DNA from: Lunularia cruciata
Lineage: Eukaryota > Streptophyta > Marchantiopsida > Lunulariales > Lunulariaceae
Length of the DNA stretch: 64,000 bases
Reading direction: 5' to 3'
Assembly: GCA_948567375.1 (NCBI GenBank)
Contig: OX419759.1
Span: 225,303-289,302 of the forward strand
This document shows, piece after piece, positions 23,777 to 36,474 of this stretch (position 1 is its first letter; each line of letters starts with the position of its first letter). The translations under genes were made by a program, and so were the position numbers. The notes below the pieces were generated by a model, which ran no database searches, was not told the DNA's origin, and saw only the letters and a list, made by a program, of their open reading frames with translations.

Positions 23777-26210
23777 TGAAGTTAGGAGGAAATTGGGTGT
23801 AAGAATTGAGAGTGTTGGTGGTATCTCCAAGACTCGCTAATCGTTGGTAGCTTGATTGGAGTTCAATTTTTTGCCTAGTATGCAAAAGCTTGTTTGATTG
23901 ATGTAGATTTGGCAATGAGGTAGATGATGTGCATAAGTGCTGGCCAAATTTTGAGCAAAGGGAAGCAATTTGTTAGCAGTGGTTGTGATTTTGAGCTCAA
24001 GAGGTGAAGCATGACAATTTGGTGCAAGTTGGGCTCAAAAAGTGAAATTGAAGGTAGAGTTTTGAACCCATACTTGTGAGTTTGTGATTTGGAGAAACCC
24101 GTCATTTCAATTTGGCTCAAGTAGAAAGTTAGTGGAGGATTTGGAGGTCAGCCAATTTTAGAGATTTATGTTAGATTTTGGCCAGATTTGGAGGAGTTCA
24201 CTCTAGTTAGAAGAGGTCCAAAGTGGCAAGAAGAAAGGCCATATTTGACTGAATTCTGGCATTTAGAGGCTTAAGTCATAGGGCTATGGGCTAGCAGGGC
24301 CAGAAAGCTAGCTTGTTGGCATGAGGTTAGCTAGTTTAGAGTAAATTTTGGTCATTGTTTGGCAAAATTTGCTCATCCTACTAGATTGTGCACAATAGGG
24401 TTTGATCCCTACATCTCTAGTTCCTAGATTGGTGCCCTAGCCAAATGGTCCACCCTCACTTGTTGTCCTAGTGACTATTCCACTATTATTTATACACTTA
24501 CTTTGGCCAAGAGATACAATTTGATCTCATTCTTGGTGATCTTGGTAGCTTAAGAAGTAAATAACTCATACTATGTCTAATGCCAAATGGTGGCAGAGTC
24601 AGTCCAATGTTGATTTATGAGATGGAGGGTTTTTGTTTAGCTTTCTTGTGATTGGGACTCCTTCATTCTATGCTTCCTATATGTGCACCATGTTTGTGTG
24701 AGGTGCCCTAACTTTAGAGCATTGGTGCTCTTGATAGTGAGGTTGGAGTGATGACCAATTAGACTACTTGTATTTCTCTTTGGTGAAGCACAAAGTGATG
24801 ACTTGCAGACCGTGAGAATAAGTGTTTTGATGGTAGTTATAGGTTGGCCTTACCCCTAGTGTAGTTGTCATAATTAGAGCTACATTAGTCGGTGACAGTC
24901 TGTTGGTGGTGTTGGCACTTGGTGGGGTACTTGTAGAGGTTCCAATTGCGGGTTGCAATTCTTGGTTATGTTATCATGATGGAGTTCTTTGGGGATTTTG
25001 GAGGAGATAACATTGCATTACATAGTGGGTTTACTCAGAGTGGCACTTAGTATCAACTTGTATCTTAAGTCCCAATGAGGAAGGAGATTGATTCTGAGTT
25101 GGAGTTTGACATTAAAGCTATTGCACTTGGTGTGTCCGCATTGTTGTCGTGGGACATGGACAAGATTTATAGGGCCTTCAAAGGTCACAAGCATTACTCT
25201 GGTACAATGGGTACCATTGAGTTAGATGACTTCACCTAGGAGTTTGATAGTTGGTGTGATTTGCAATAGATGCAAAACCTAACTTTGTTCACACTCTTCA
25301 TTGCATGGAAGGGGTTATTTTAGCACTTGGAGGTTCCATCAATGGATGACTACCATGAGTTTTAGGAGAGCTCACTTGGAGGAGATAGTGCTATGGAAAT
25401 AGTATTGGTCTTTGAACTATGTCTCCATTATATCATGCTTGGTTTCTAAGGGTAGATCGGCAGTACCCACAAGTTCTAGCTCTAGTAGCACAGGTGGGTC
25501 TCTTGGAGATGGTGCTACTATGAGTGGAGGTACTACTATAGGAGGTGGTTTAGTACCAAGGTTTAACCTCATGGTGGAGTTCTTCCAATGTTTGAGGTAG
25601 AATTACCAAGGAGTGAGGACTGACAAGTTGAGGAGGTTGTAGGAGTTCCAATGGAAGGCTGGAGAGAGCCTATGCAAGGCATACACTCACATGAGATGGC
25701 TGATCAGTTTTACTTAGAGAGTTACTAAGGCCTATGCAGTCCAGTTTGGGTATGGGATATTGGATAGGGAGTTGCAATGTAGAGTTTGTGATGCTATGTT
25801 GTTATAGGCTACTTCACCTACTTTGGCTGTGGTCCTTGGTTTGGCTAAGCATATGGTGGAAGAGAGAGTGGTGACATCTAGATTTGGTCTCCCATCCACA
25901 ATTGTTACTTCTTCAAGAGTGTAGCAGAGTGCACCATGCTATGTCAGTTTCAAAGGACAAGGCGGACAGCCTAGATCCTATTGAGTGGAGGGCCTAGTAT
26001 GGCCAAACCCATACCTTCATTTTTGGGTAAGCAGCAGCTAGTGAGTGGTGGTGTTGCTTTTTGGACTTGTTTAGGACCTTACTATAGGAGAGAGTGCCCT
26101 CAAAGCAACGGACTTGATACCTTTGGTGTAGCACAACTAGCACATAGACAATGTGAGCATGGCCACAAATTTGGTCACACTAGTGATTAATGCTGTGACC
26201 TACACACCAA
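23777..26210 (+). pseudogene. A2 leader and gag
   Basis: The leader (23777-25070) matches A1 4985-7620. Gag begins near 25075 with MRKEIDSELEFDIKAIALGV, then AFKGHKHYSGTMGTIELDD (stop-containing). The central part (25610-25880) encodes LRQNYQGVRTDKL, GESLCKAYTHMRW, YGILDRELQCRVCDAML and VLGLAKHMVEERV with one or two frame changes. The C-terminus has two zinc knuckles: VAFWTCLGPYYRRECP (26062-26110) and QCEHGHKFGHTSD then a stop then CCDLH (26150-26205), in which one Cys is Gly. Gag packages the element RNA. The frame is destroyed by about ten stops. Confidence 0.65.
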
Positions 26211-27520
26211 CTTAAGAGTGGTAGAGCTGTTATGGTAGGTGATAGAGGAGCTCCATGTCATGGAGGACAATTTGGTAGAGATGGTGGTAGAGGATCCACA
26301 CCTAGTAGAGTGGAGTACTTGCCCTTACTTCTAATACATTCCGGCTACTCAAATTGAGTAGTTGGAGCAAAGATTGGCTAGCATGGCCATAGCTCAGAGG
26401 AGATCAAATTTGGATGTTGAGGCTTCCACCTCATATGTGGGTGATAGAGATGTCTTAGACTTCATGTGCGGAGCAGCATAGGTGGATGCATCTACCATAG
26501 TGACTAGGAGTGCAATACGTGCTATGGAGCCTAGAGGAGCATCAGTGGAGTTGGACCCACAAAGAGGAAAGGTTGGGAAACAAGCCAAACTTCCTCAATC
26601 TTTCATGCTCTCTAAGGCACTATAGATGACATCCTAGTGCAAGTGTGGTAGGTGGTGATGGAGTGCATGATGGATTACCTACTAGTCAACCATATACTAC
26701 TACACAGACTAAGTCACACAATGTTGGGGGCAGCTAAGCTGATTATGCACTTTCTATTATTCTCAACCAATGACATGTATACATTGGGAGTTGACCCAAC
26801 CTTGGTGTTTCATTTGCCTGTCACGCTTTGTGATAATAGGGATGATGTAGTTCCTACTACTAGAGTAGAGGTGGTTGATAGTGGAGCTTACTTGGTTGAG
26901 GAGCATGGGATCCGCTCAACAACCAGTGGTTTATGGTAGGCAACAATGGCTAGATTGGAGGAGTTACCAACTAGACCAACCTTTGAACTAGCTAGACCGG
27001 TTTTTGAGCTAGCAAGGTTTACACTTGAAGTTCTCCTATTGGATAACCAGCAGGGAAATTTTCATTTGGTGGGACCTTCAAGAAGATCTATACACCACAA
27101 AGGGTCTTACTTGACTCTAGTGCATAGCCCTTTATGTTGGGAAAGGCTGTAGTTGTTGGTCTAGAGTTACAAAAGTCTAATGTGGAGAGGTATCAATTTA
27201 GATCCAAACATTTCTAGGTGGTGGTTCTACAAAGTACATCACATGTGGAGAGCTAGTTGTTCAGATTCAGCCTGGTCATCTGATTGATAGCTTTGTGGTG
27301 AGAGCTCAAGCCATTGTGACAATAGTTGAGTCATATGATGTGTTAGTTGGGGGAGCAGTGTTGTATCCCATGGGTTTCAATATTGACTTTTGGAAGGAGA
27401 TAGCCTCCTGTAGACTAGGTTTGAAGTCAGGTGAGGGACAGGTGTATCACCTACTAGTATAGTTCAATAGTGGCAATCTTGGGTTCACTACAATCCGAGA
27501 CTATGGCGGCTTCAATTTCA
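26211..27520 (+). pseudogene. A2 gag-protease linker and protease remnant
   Basis: The region is colinear with A1 16631-17560. It includes an Arg/Glu-rich linker, an open stretch at 26652-26939 (HTMLGAAKLIMHFLLFSTND) and the protease site, where the expected D-S/T-G-A is DSSA at about 27112-27123. The segment VLVGGAVLYPMGFNIDFWKE (about 27340-27400) follows and is conserved in A1. It is degenerate, with only the protease active site recognisable. Confidence 0.5.
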
Positions 27521-28900
27521 AATTTTAGTGGTTTTTTTACTTGGCTTGATGATTGATTGGAGGGAATGCCCATGTAGAAGATACTTTTGCACCAAAGGAG
27601 ATCATTCAAATTTGGAGTACAAGTGTGATTATTCCATCCACCTTGGATATTCCTTTGTGGAGTTTAGAGGAGGCATTGCAGCAACATGCAAATCAGTTGG
27701 TGCAACAGGCTTGGAGTGGAGCCTTTGTACCACTTGGTGACCAGTGTGAGGATAAGCTTCCAAAGTCAATTACCTTGACACTCTAGATACCACACTCATT
27801 GCTTGGCAGTATCCAATAGAGGAAGTATATCTATTAGAGTTGTTAGTGTGAGATTAGCACTAGACTATTAGTGGTACTACAGGCAAGTATACAAGTACAA
27901 AGGTACTTGTATGTGGAGAGAGATGAGATTACTAGGCGAGTCTCTCTCCATCATGTGCCACACTTAGCCTATCGGTATCTTGAGTTATTATTGATGTCAA
28001 TAGTCAAGAGTTACTAGAAGGCCCTACCTATTAACATTTCCTTGCTAGGGTTGCATGATCTAGAGAGACATGGGCCTATTCATTTGGTGATTTTTGGATT
28101 TAGGGGTGTACACATGATGGCCAAGGTTTTGGTCTTCAAGATCTCCGTTCTAGTGTGTTTTGGGAGATGTTATTGATACTACAACATCTCTAGGTTCATC
28201 AATTTGTTTCTCCCGCTTACATTTTGGAGAATGTTTCTTTGATGGGTGATTCTTGCACCGGATGGTGGCAAGTATAAATCAAGTCCATTCTTAGATAGGA
28301 CCTACCGTGGTGTTAGATGCAGCCAGAGTGGGATCACGGGCTCATTGTCTTTGTCTTTGGTAGACAAGCCTCTTACCCAAAGAGGTTCTATAGTGTACTT
28401 GTGATGGGATTCAACAACTAGATCACATCATTGTCGATGATATCTTGGATATTGGGTGTTAGTCTTAGATCGTGATGGTGGCTGATAGGTCACCTATGGC
28501 AGTGGTGAACCTAGTTGGACAACCTAGAGCCACTTTTCTCACACTTAAGAGTTTTCTAGGCTCTTTGAGAGGGAGATCTTGGATTGGTTTGGGACTCACC
28601 ATTACAACAGTTGGTGGAACCCAACGCTGATGAGAGAGAGCAAGCAATGGGTTTTTGTATTGGTATAACCGCTGTTCCAATGGTGTTAGAGGCATCCATA
28701 CGTTAGGTGTTAGGTCAAGCTATGGACCTGAACTGTTTGAGTTGGATTGTGAGCCTTGGCTTGGTAGAGGAGCGTAGAATGTGCTTGATAGGCATCACCA
28801 CTTAGACACTTGAAGCCCTATGCTTATCAAGATGATTCAAGCACATATTGGAGGTGATAGGCCGAGTGGACATGGCATTCTTGAGAGACAACCAGTAGCT
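27521..28900 (+). pseudogene. C5-cytosine DNA methyltransferase-like domain in element A2
   Basis: This second, independently decayed copy carries the same domain. An N-terminal lead (27553-27786, WSLEEALQQHANQLVQQAWS) is followed by VYLLELLV (motif I remnant) and TRLLVVLQASIQVQRYLYVE with R-D-E next (to 27927). Motif IV has lost its Pro-Cys, but the downstream GQGFGLQDLRSSVFWEML survives. Motif VI is YILENV (28218-28235), a literal ENV. The motif-VIII-like segment reads RVGSRAHCLCLW (28325-28360). The C-terminal part is nearly open: DEREQAMGFCIGITAVPMVL (28628-28687) and VLGQAMDLNCLSWIVSLGL (28707-28763). SRAH and ENV are intact here where A1 is damaged, while A1 keeps Pro-Cys. The two copies support each other. 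Confidence 0.8.
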
Positions 28901-30425
28901 ACTAGGGAGAGTGGTCTACTTAGGAGTCCATCTAGGTGAGCGTGGGCTACTTGGATTACACCCTTGGTGTGGTGCCCACCTTTTTATTTTGTTTTATTAG
29001 CATTTGGAGAAGAAGTAAGCAAGAAAGCCAAATCGCAAAAGAAAGAATGGACGGGAGTGTCTTTGGAGGAAGTCAACTTTGGGTTGGAGACCAAAAATAC
29101 TCAAAAGGGGAGTACAAAGAGACAAGTCCAAAGATCATTGTCTTTGGATTGGGAAGCAAAGGCCGATACAAAGATACAAATAACAACCTTTCTATGTGGC
29201 AAGAAAGTACACTTCAAGAAACAGCGGAGGCAAAAGAAGCATGTCTTGACAGTGATAGAACAACAACATGCAGAAGAAAGGGAAGTCAATTTTGAGATTG
29301 ACTAAAGAATGACTGCAATTCATTGTAATATAAAATTGTGATTGCATAGGGGAAGTCAAATATGTCAAGTAGATTTCTTGTCCCTCTGAGTAGTTGTCCT
29401 GCAGTAATGTATGTCAAGAAGCCAATTGAGAGTGCAATTTTCCAAAATCCAGAAGAAGTTAGAGTGTCTCGTCCAAGAGAGTGAATAGTCTTCCAATGCT
29501 GAAGAACAAGAGAGCAGATCATGGCAAAGAAGGTCAAGAACGCTCTGGCAATACAAAGTTTTTCAATTTGTAGGTTGGATGTCATAGCAAGGATCGGGGC
29601 CTTGAATAGACTTTGTATTACCTTTTTTGCATGGAATTGGAATTTTAGTTTCCCAAGATTCATGGTAGAGATAGCTGCCAGTGATTGTGCGGAAGGTCCT
29701 GAGGTTGAGGGGAAGAGAGGAAACCTGGCTAGATGGACTGAGTCGGATTGGAGGTTAGTATTGGGGAAGGAAGCAAGAGAACCAACGGGGATCACCTTCT
29801 ATAGGAAGTGTGATGTTGCAAAGGAGATAGTGGACATATGCAATTTGTTCTTTGCTCCGCACACCACAAATGGTATCAAGGTAGAGTCCTATTGGGACCC
29901 AATTAAACAAAGTATCATGGGGGCGATCATGGCCATGTTCAAACCAAAACAAATGACTTACATGAACATGCAGCAGGTAGTCTTTTTCCACCAAATGTTT
30001 GCAAGTGTGAAGGTGAATTGAGCAAAGTGTTTCCACCAACGAACAAGGCAGATGGTGGTCAATTGGAGGACAACTTTGCCTCCACATTATTTTGTGCCAT
30101 TTGCAGCACACTTCTACTGTGGGTTGAGTTTGCTGATAGCAGAGGAGAGGCATCAGATGGTGTCACATTTTCATCTTGATTTGAGAAGGGAAGTGGATGA
30201 AGAAGAGCAACAATACATGGCACATTGCGAGCTAGTGATGATGACTTCTTGAGGACGGGACAACGGAAGATGGAAGAAGTTACAAGCCCAAAGACAAAGA
30301 AGCAAAATAAACCTAAAGAAGCAGATTTACCTCTAGCCCAAAGGGAGCCCCAAAGACTAGTTCTGCACGGTAAGAAGAGGATGAAAGAAGAACCTTTGAA
30401 AACCGAGTCTGAAGGGGAGATAGAG

Positions 30426-33400
30426 TGTAACATGGCAAATTTCACTTTTGCGGTAATTGGGTAAGTAAAGTTTGTTCTCGTAGAGATACTAGTCAGAATT
30501 GGTCAAATATGAAGCAAAGTAACAATTTCAGTTCTTCTTGGTTGTGTCTTCAATCTCTCAAGTAGAAACTACACCCAAAAGAGAGTAACAAGCACTAACT
30601 CGCAGTCTTGTCACAAATTCACACTTCTTAATCACAACACCTTCAATTCTTTCCAAACTATCTTGATTATGATGATTCAGGCTCTCTCAAAAATGGCACT
30701 TCACTACAAAACAACTTCACCTCAAAATTGTGTTCCACCCCTCCACTGAAGGCACAACTTCCTTGATCAAAATTGTTCACATCAACTTTGTGCTGCACTC
30801 ATAAATGTAGAATACTACCAACACTACAATTCTTCTCAGATTTGTCAAGGCATTGCTTTGATTGCACTTCACTCAAGATCAAACACATAGAATAAAAATC
30901 AAGGTTGTGGAATCCAACATCCAACAAGCACACTGACTTGCACTTCAAATTTCTCCACACACACACAATTATAGACACAACGTTGATACTTGAAATCAAG
31001 CTCAAGCAATGAGCACTACTTCACAACACTTTGCTTTATCTTTTCTCAAAATTATGAGCATTGAACAACATATAACTACAAATGCCTCTCTTAAATTTTC
31101 TTCCTAATGCACCTCTTCCTAACAACTTTACAAACCTGTAGATCCAAAATAACAATGCACCTCTTCATATCTTCCTCTTCAAATCTCAAATCAGTTACTG
31201 ATCCGATCCCATGTCTACTTCTTCCTCAGCTTTTAAACCTAAACCCAAAGTAACTTCACTCAATACTACTCTGTCCTCGGGTTCACCACTCCTACATCCT
31301 CTACTAAATATAAAAATTCTCTTTCCTGAGCTGAGATTTCACTAGTGGGTAATCTATCTAACTCCTTATCTCCCGACCCACTCTTCTCTAATGTCTCCAA
31401 TGGTAACTTCAAAGACATCTGCACTCCCACTTAGTCTACTTTGGGTTTTGCTCTAACATCTTTTTGAAGTTTATCTTTCTCTAATTTCACTAAGTCTAAT
31501 CTAATTGTGATATTGTCTCCTACTTCCAATATCTTCCTATCTACACGAGTTCTGAGACTGATCAACAATGCATTCAAGTCCATGTCCTTTGCATGTCTCC
31601 TCCTCGTCTCTTGCACCAACAACTTCAACTCGTGCAGCCTCGTTTCTTCAATACAAACACTGGCCTCTATACTCAGCATCGCATTCATCCTGATTATGAT
31701 CTCCTTCAATGGCTCCAATCTCATTTTCCTCTCCCTTTCCCAATCTGCAAGCCAATCTTCTTGGTACATTGCCAATTCCACCTCAAACTCGGCTTTCACA
31801 ACCTCCTTCTCCTTCTCCTTCTGTACAATCTTCTCTTCCTGATTGCAAAGTAATTCTCTCAACCTTTCTTCTTCTCTATATCGCACTGTCAACTCTTGTT
31901 GCCATAGCTGCTTCTTCTCTTCTACACTCTCCATCATCCTATCGAGCTCCTGTTCCTTCTCGGCTATTCTTACCATGGCATGGATAATCTCTAATCTTGA
32001 ATCAGCAAACTACTGCTTCAAGATCTCATTCTCAGCTAATTGTATCTCCCTTGCTATATCACTCTGCTTTACGAGTTCCTCTTGATTCCTTGCTTCTCTC
32101 CTCAAGTTCTCAATTATTTGATTCTATACTACTTTCTCTACTCGTAGTACTTCCCTTTCCTCCTCTCCTTGGATTATACTCTTCTTCAATTCAGAGTTCT
32201 CTTCTTCCAATCGGGCTAACACTTGCAACACAATCTTCACCTCCAAACACTTTGATTGCATTTCCTTCTTCTTGTGTTCCAATTTCACCAACAAAGGACA
32301 CACAACCTCCCACAGGTACTCCACTCCTTCACTCGTGGGTACCTCGACTTGCGGAGTGATCTCCTTCTTCACCTCTTCTTCTCTCGATACTCGCCTTCTT
32401 TGCTGCAGTTGTCATATCGGAATAGATGCTTCACTTCCCAAACTTGCATTCTCCTCTTCTCTTACCTTGCTTGGACCCACTTCACACTTTGCCTTTCTCC
32501 TTGAACAAACTCCTCTTTGAATGGTAACTTTTCTCTCCTCCTGCTCGAGCACTTCCTCTTCTAACTTCACACATTACCTTCCTCCTCTGTCTCCATCCTA
32601 GCTTCTTTTGCGGGTACTGATGTCATCTCTCCTCCATCTTTGCTGTCACTACTCGTGTCTCCACTCTGCAGTGTGAGCTCAGGTTCTTCCTCACGTTCTG
32701 AGTCTTTGGACTTGCACTCGGCTTTGCCTTCCAATTCTTCTCCCGGCGAGGCGATTACTACCATACCTTTCCTCGGGTTTATCCTTCTGGTCGTCCGAGG
32801 TCTTGTTCTCTCAATGTCTTCTCCTTCTCCTTGTCAACTCCTCTTCTTCGACTTCGGAGTACTCACGTCCACCTGCACACTCCTCCCCATCTGTGCATAA
32901 TACTCATTGCTGCTCCTGAGTTGAAGAATGTATTGTTGTTCCTCCACGTTGACCTCCTTTCTTAAGTTGGAATGGAAATGCGACACCATTTTGTTACGCT
33001 CCACCACATTGAGCAAATTCAGCCCTAGATAGAAATGTGTTGCAAATGGCACAATGTAATGCAGAGGCGATTTATCCCACAAATTCCACACCATCTGTCT
33101 TGTTTGCCCATGGAAGCACCTTGCCTAGTTAATCGGCTCTCCTGCAAATATCTCATGGAAGAACACCGCTTGGTGCTTCATCACATAAGTTGTTCTCTTT
33201 GGCTTCAAGATTGCCATGAGAGCAGTCACGATCCTTTGCTTGATAGGATCCTTGTTACTCTCTACTATGTACCCATTCTTCATACGCTTCAAAGAAAATG
33301 CATCTCTCACTTCTTGGGTTTCTTCTGCTACCTCTCCTTTCTCCAAGAACGTGGCACCCTGCTCCGTGCTTGCTTCTCTCCCAAGTACTTATCTCCAATC

Positions 33401-34191
33401 CGACTTTGTCCAACAAGCCGGATTTCCTCTCTTCCCCTCTTCCTTGAGGCCATCAAGACATCTACTCTCAATTATCTCAATCATGAATCTTGGAAAGCTC
33501 ACATTCAAATTCCATGCCAAGAATATGATCCAAAGTCAGCTCAAGACTTCAATTCTTGCAATCACATCTAACCTCTAAATTGCATGATTTCTCACTGTGA
33601 ATTTGGAGTTCTTCTTCCCTCCTCCCATCTTTCTTTCATACTCATTGTCTCTTGGATTAGCTCTCTCAAATTCTCCTCTACACACCAACACATCTTTGAC
33701 TCTACTTCCCTTCCCACGATCTCCTATAGGACGACTCCTCAACGGCAAAGGAAAATTGCTTTTCCTTTGCCGTTGAAAATTGCTTTGTCTATAGCCTAAT
33801 TTTTATAGAGTTGCACCTTCCTTGTCTCTCTTCAATTTGAGTATCTATTGAGAAATCACACCTCTTGCATGCTCCTGTCACTGTCAAGTGTCCTTCACAC
33901 ATATGACTACCAGTTTTTGAATGGTCCCTTCTTGAATTTCTTGCCCCGAAGGAAATTTGTTACACTATCCTCACCTTGGGTTGAGCATCCCAATAAGAAG
34001 CCTTCTTAATTTGGGTTGTATGCTGACAAGGCAATTCCGAGTACTTTGCCTTATGACCCAAAGTCACGTTACCTTGGGTTTCATCCCAAAGACTCTTTTC
34101 TTTGCCTTCTTTGGCCATACATGCGCAATCCAACTTCCCTATACACTTCTTCTTCTCTATTTCAAAAAAACAAAAAAATGTGGGCTCCACA
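30426..34191 (-). repeat. B6: solo B LTR nested in B5, opposite orientation, TSD TAGAG
   Basis: On the plus strand it runs from TGTAACATGGCAAATTTCAC to ATGTGGGCTCCACA (3766 bp). TAGAG flanks it on both sides (30421-30425 and 34192-34196). The interrupted B5 gene reads on without loss once B6 and one TAGAG are removed. It is therefore an intact solo LTR and fixes both B termini to the base. Confidence 0.96.
31195..33628 (-). pseudogene. LTR-embedded coiled-coil protein gene in B6
   Basis: The ATG at 33626-33628 begins MGGGKKNSKF, as in B0 and B7. The conserved blocks follow in order: DVIARIEVL, RFMIEIIESR, then 33125-33346 with EKGEVAEETQEVRDAF, DPIKQRIVTALMAIL, RTTYVMKHQAVFFHEIFAG. The 32834-33094 block has PLHYIVPFATHFYLGLNLLN and NVEEQQYILQLRSSNEYY. 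The acidic stretch is at 32567-32764, coiled coil at 32124-32372 and 31431-31976 (181 open residues), with RLHELKLLVQETRRRHAKDM and VDRKILEVGDNITIRLDLV. The stop at 31195-31197 follows a VDMGSDQ end. Lesions are scattered stops. It is closest in sequence to B0 and B7, and more distant from B2 and B5, so at least two gene lineages exist in this family. Confidence 0.75.
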
Positions 34192-36474
34192 TAGAGTCCA
34201 GAGGAGAGGACTTAGAAGAAGCTGAACTCATGTTACAAAGTGAGGAATCTGGAAGTGAGAGTGAGAGTGAAGACAAAGTTCAGCAATCGGTTGAAGCAGA
34301 AGAAGATGAAGCTTTTCATGCAATGATTGATAGTATACAAGGAAATGCTAATCGCTGTGTAGCCTTGGTCGTGGACGAGAAGGGGGCTGAACGACAGAAG
34401 AGTACCCTACGGGGCCAAGTTCAATAGGTAAGGAAGAAGGAAGCTTGGAAGTAGTATTGCTGAAGATACAAAGATCATGACTTTGGCAGAAGAAGACGGT
34501 GGAAGAAGCAAAGTACAAAGATGGGGCTAAAGACAAAGAGAACTTTGGAGGAATACATTATCTATCCAAGGTTGTAACTCCATTGTTGGGGCTGTTAAAA
34601 GAGAACCAGAAGGTAATTTCCCAAGATTTTATGAAGGTAACAAATGAGTTTCAGGTGGTGAAGTAGCTATTGGCTGAAGTGAAGAGCTTGCAGGATTGTG
34701 TAACCCAAAGAGACAAGGAAGTTCAAGAACTTTGAGTGGATGCAGTCTTGAAGAAGAAGACTTTTGAGAAGTTGCAAGAGAGTTTTGAGGCAAGAGGGAA
34801 GGAAAAGTATGGTCAAGCCAAAGAGTTGAAGGGCAGACTATGTTGCTAACTAAGATGAAAGAGGAGGTTAGAGATGTGTGCATCAAGAGTAGTCATATGA
34901 AAGCGATGGCAATAGTGATGGAGCAGGAGTTAGAGAGCTTGAAGAAGAGTGCAGCCTGGAAGGATCAAGCATGGCAAAGAGAGTTGGCGGTCAGATATCA
35001 TGAAGAAGAAAGATTGCATGAGTTGGTATAAAGTGCGGAGTTATAGAGTTCTCAGTATGCAGAGGAGAAGAAGATGCTCATTGTTGAGTACAAAGACAAA
35101 TTGAAGATGTACCAAGAAGAGTTGAAGGCAGAGTGATCTCAAGGGTATGAGTTGGAGTCAATAGAAGAAGTTGTGGGGAAATTGCAAGCAATGTTGAGCA
35201 CAGAGGCTGAAAGGAGATTGGAAGAAGCACACCTACACGAGTTAAAATTGTTGATGCAGGAAACTAGGAAGAGGAAAGCTAGAGATGTGGATATGAATAC
35301 TTTACTGATCCGCTTGAGCAAGCAAGTAGATCGGAAAATGTTAGAAGTAGGAGATAATGTTAGTCTTAGATTAGATTTAGTGAAATTCAAAGTTGGAGAG
35401 AATTAGGAGTAGTGTGATAGAGGAGAGGAAGTTTGATGTTGCAGAAGTAGGAATTCAGGTGTCTTCGGAGTTGTCATTTGACACTTTAGAGAAGAGTGGA
35501 TCAGGAGATAAAGAGATAGAAGAGTTACCCATGAACTCAATTGTAGTTCCTAGTGTAGAAGTAGTAGAAATAGTGAAGGACTTGGTACAATCAGATATAC
35601 CCAAAGAAGGAGAAGTGATAGGAAGATCATCGGGTTTGAAAGCCAATGAGGAGATTGACATCAGATCGGAGTAGTAACAAATTTGAGATTTGAAGAGGCA
35701 GATATGAAGAGGTGCATTATCATTTTGGATCTGTAGGTTAGAAGAGTTGTTGTAGAACGGTATAATTGTTAGTAATTGTTGTTTGCTTCACTATTTAAAG
35801 GTGGCATTTGCAATCATATGTTGTTTAGTATTCATATTTCTAAAGATAGATAAAGAAAAGTGTTTTGAAGCAATGCTTGTCGCTTAAGCTTAATTCTGAG
35901 TGTCAACTTTGTGTGTGTTTGTGAGTGTTGGGAGAATTTCAAAGTGCAAGTGAGTGTGTTTGTTGGATATTGGATCTGAAACCTTGATCTTCATTTTGTG
36001 TGTTTGATCCTGAGTGAAGTGCAATTGGAAGAATGCCTTGACAGATCTAAGAGGAATTGTAGTGTTGGTAGTATTCTGCAGTTGTGAATGCATCACAAAG
36101 TTGATGTGAAGCAATTTAGATCAAGGAAGTTGTGCCTTCAGTGAAAGTGTGGAACACAATTCTGAGGCAAAGTTGTTTTGCAATGAAGTGCCATCCTTGG
36201 GAGAATCTGAATCATCACAATCAAGATTTGTTTGGATAGAATTTGCTAAGTTGTGATTATGGATGTCTGAATTCGTGACAAGCTATCAAGATTGTGAGCT
36301 TGTTACTCTCTTCTGGGTGTAGTTGCTACTTGAGAGATTAAAGAGGAAATCAAGAAGAACTACATGTTATTGTTTGACTTTTTATTTAACCAATTGTGAA
36401 TTGTATCTTTCTGGGAACAAACTTTACTTACCTGATTACCGCAAAAGTGATATTTACCGGGTTGTCACACTTGG

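Larger units (their letters stand above)
29521..35674 (+). pseudogene. LTR-embedded coiled-coil protein gene in B5, split by B6
   Basis: The N-terminal half (29521-30425) is open for its first 166 residues: MAKKVKNALAIQSF, RLDVIARIGALNRLCITFFA, NFSFPRFMVEI, GITFYRKCDV and SIMGAIMAMFKPKQMTYM. A stop falls inside VN-AKCFHQRTRQMVVNW, then comes PHYFVPFAAHFYCGLSLL. After the B6 insertion the acidic stretch resumes at 34197 (EEAELMLQSEESGSESESED). It is followed by coiled coil (34840-35031), the conserved block (35152-35406, HLHELKLLMQETRKRKARD, VDRKMLEVGDNVSLRLDL) and the tail (35393-35674, ending EEIDIRSE then TAG). A few stops and shifts occur. The rejoined gene would be about 790 codons. Confidence 0.75.
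28968..36469 (+). repeat. B5: solo B LTR in A2, TSD CTTGG, split by B6
   Basis: It starts TGTGGTGCCCACCTTTTTAT and ends TATTTACCGGGTTGTCACA. The five bases on each side (28963-28967 and 36470-36474) are both CTTGG. The uninterrupted site is visible in A1 at about 19055-19095, where GATTACACTCTTGGTCTAC runs without a break. After removal of the nested B6 and its 5-bp duplication the LTR is 3731 bp. It carries one copy of the LTR gene. Confidence 0.95.
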
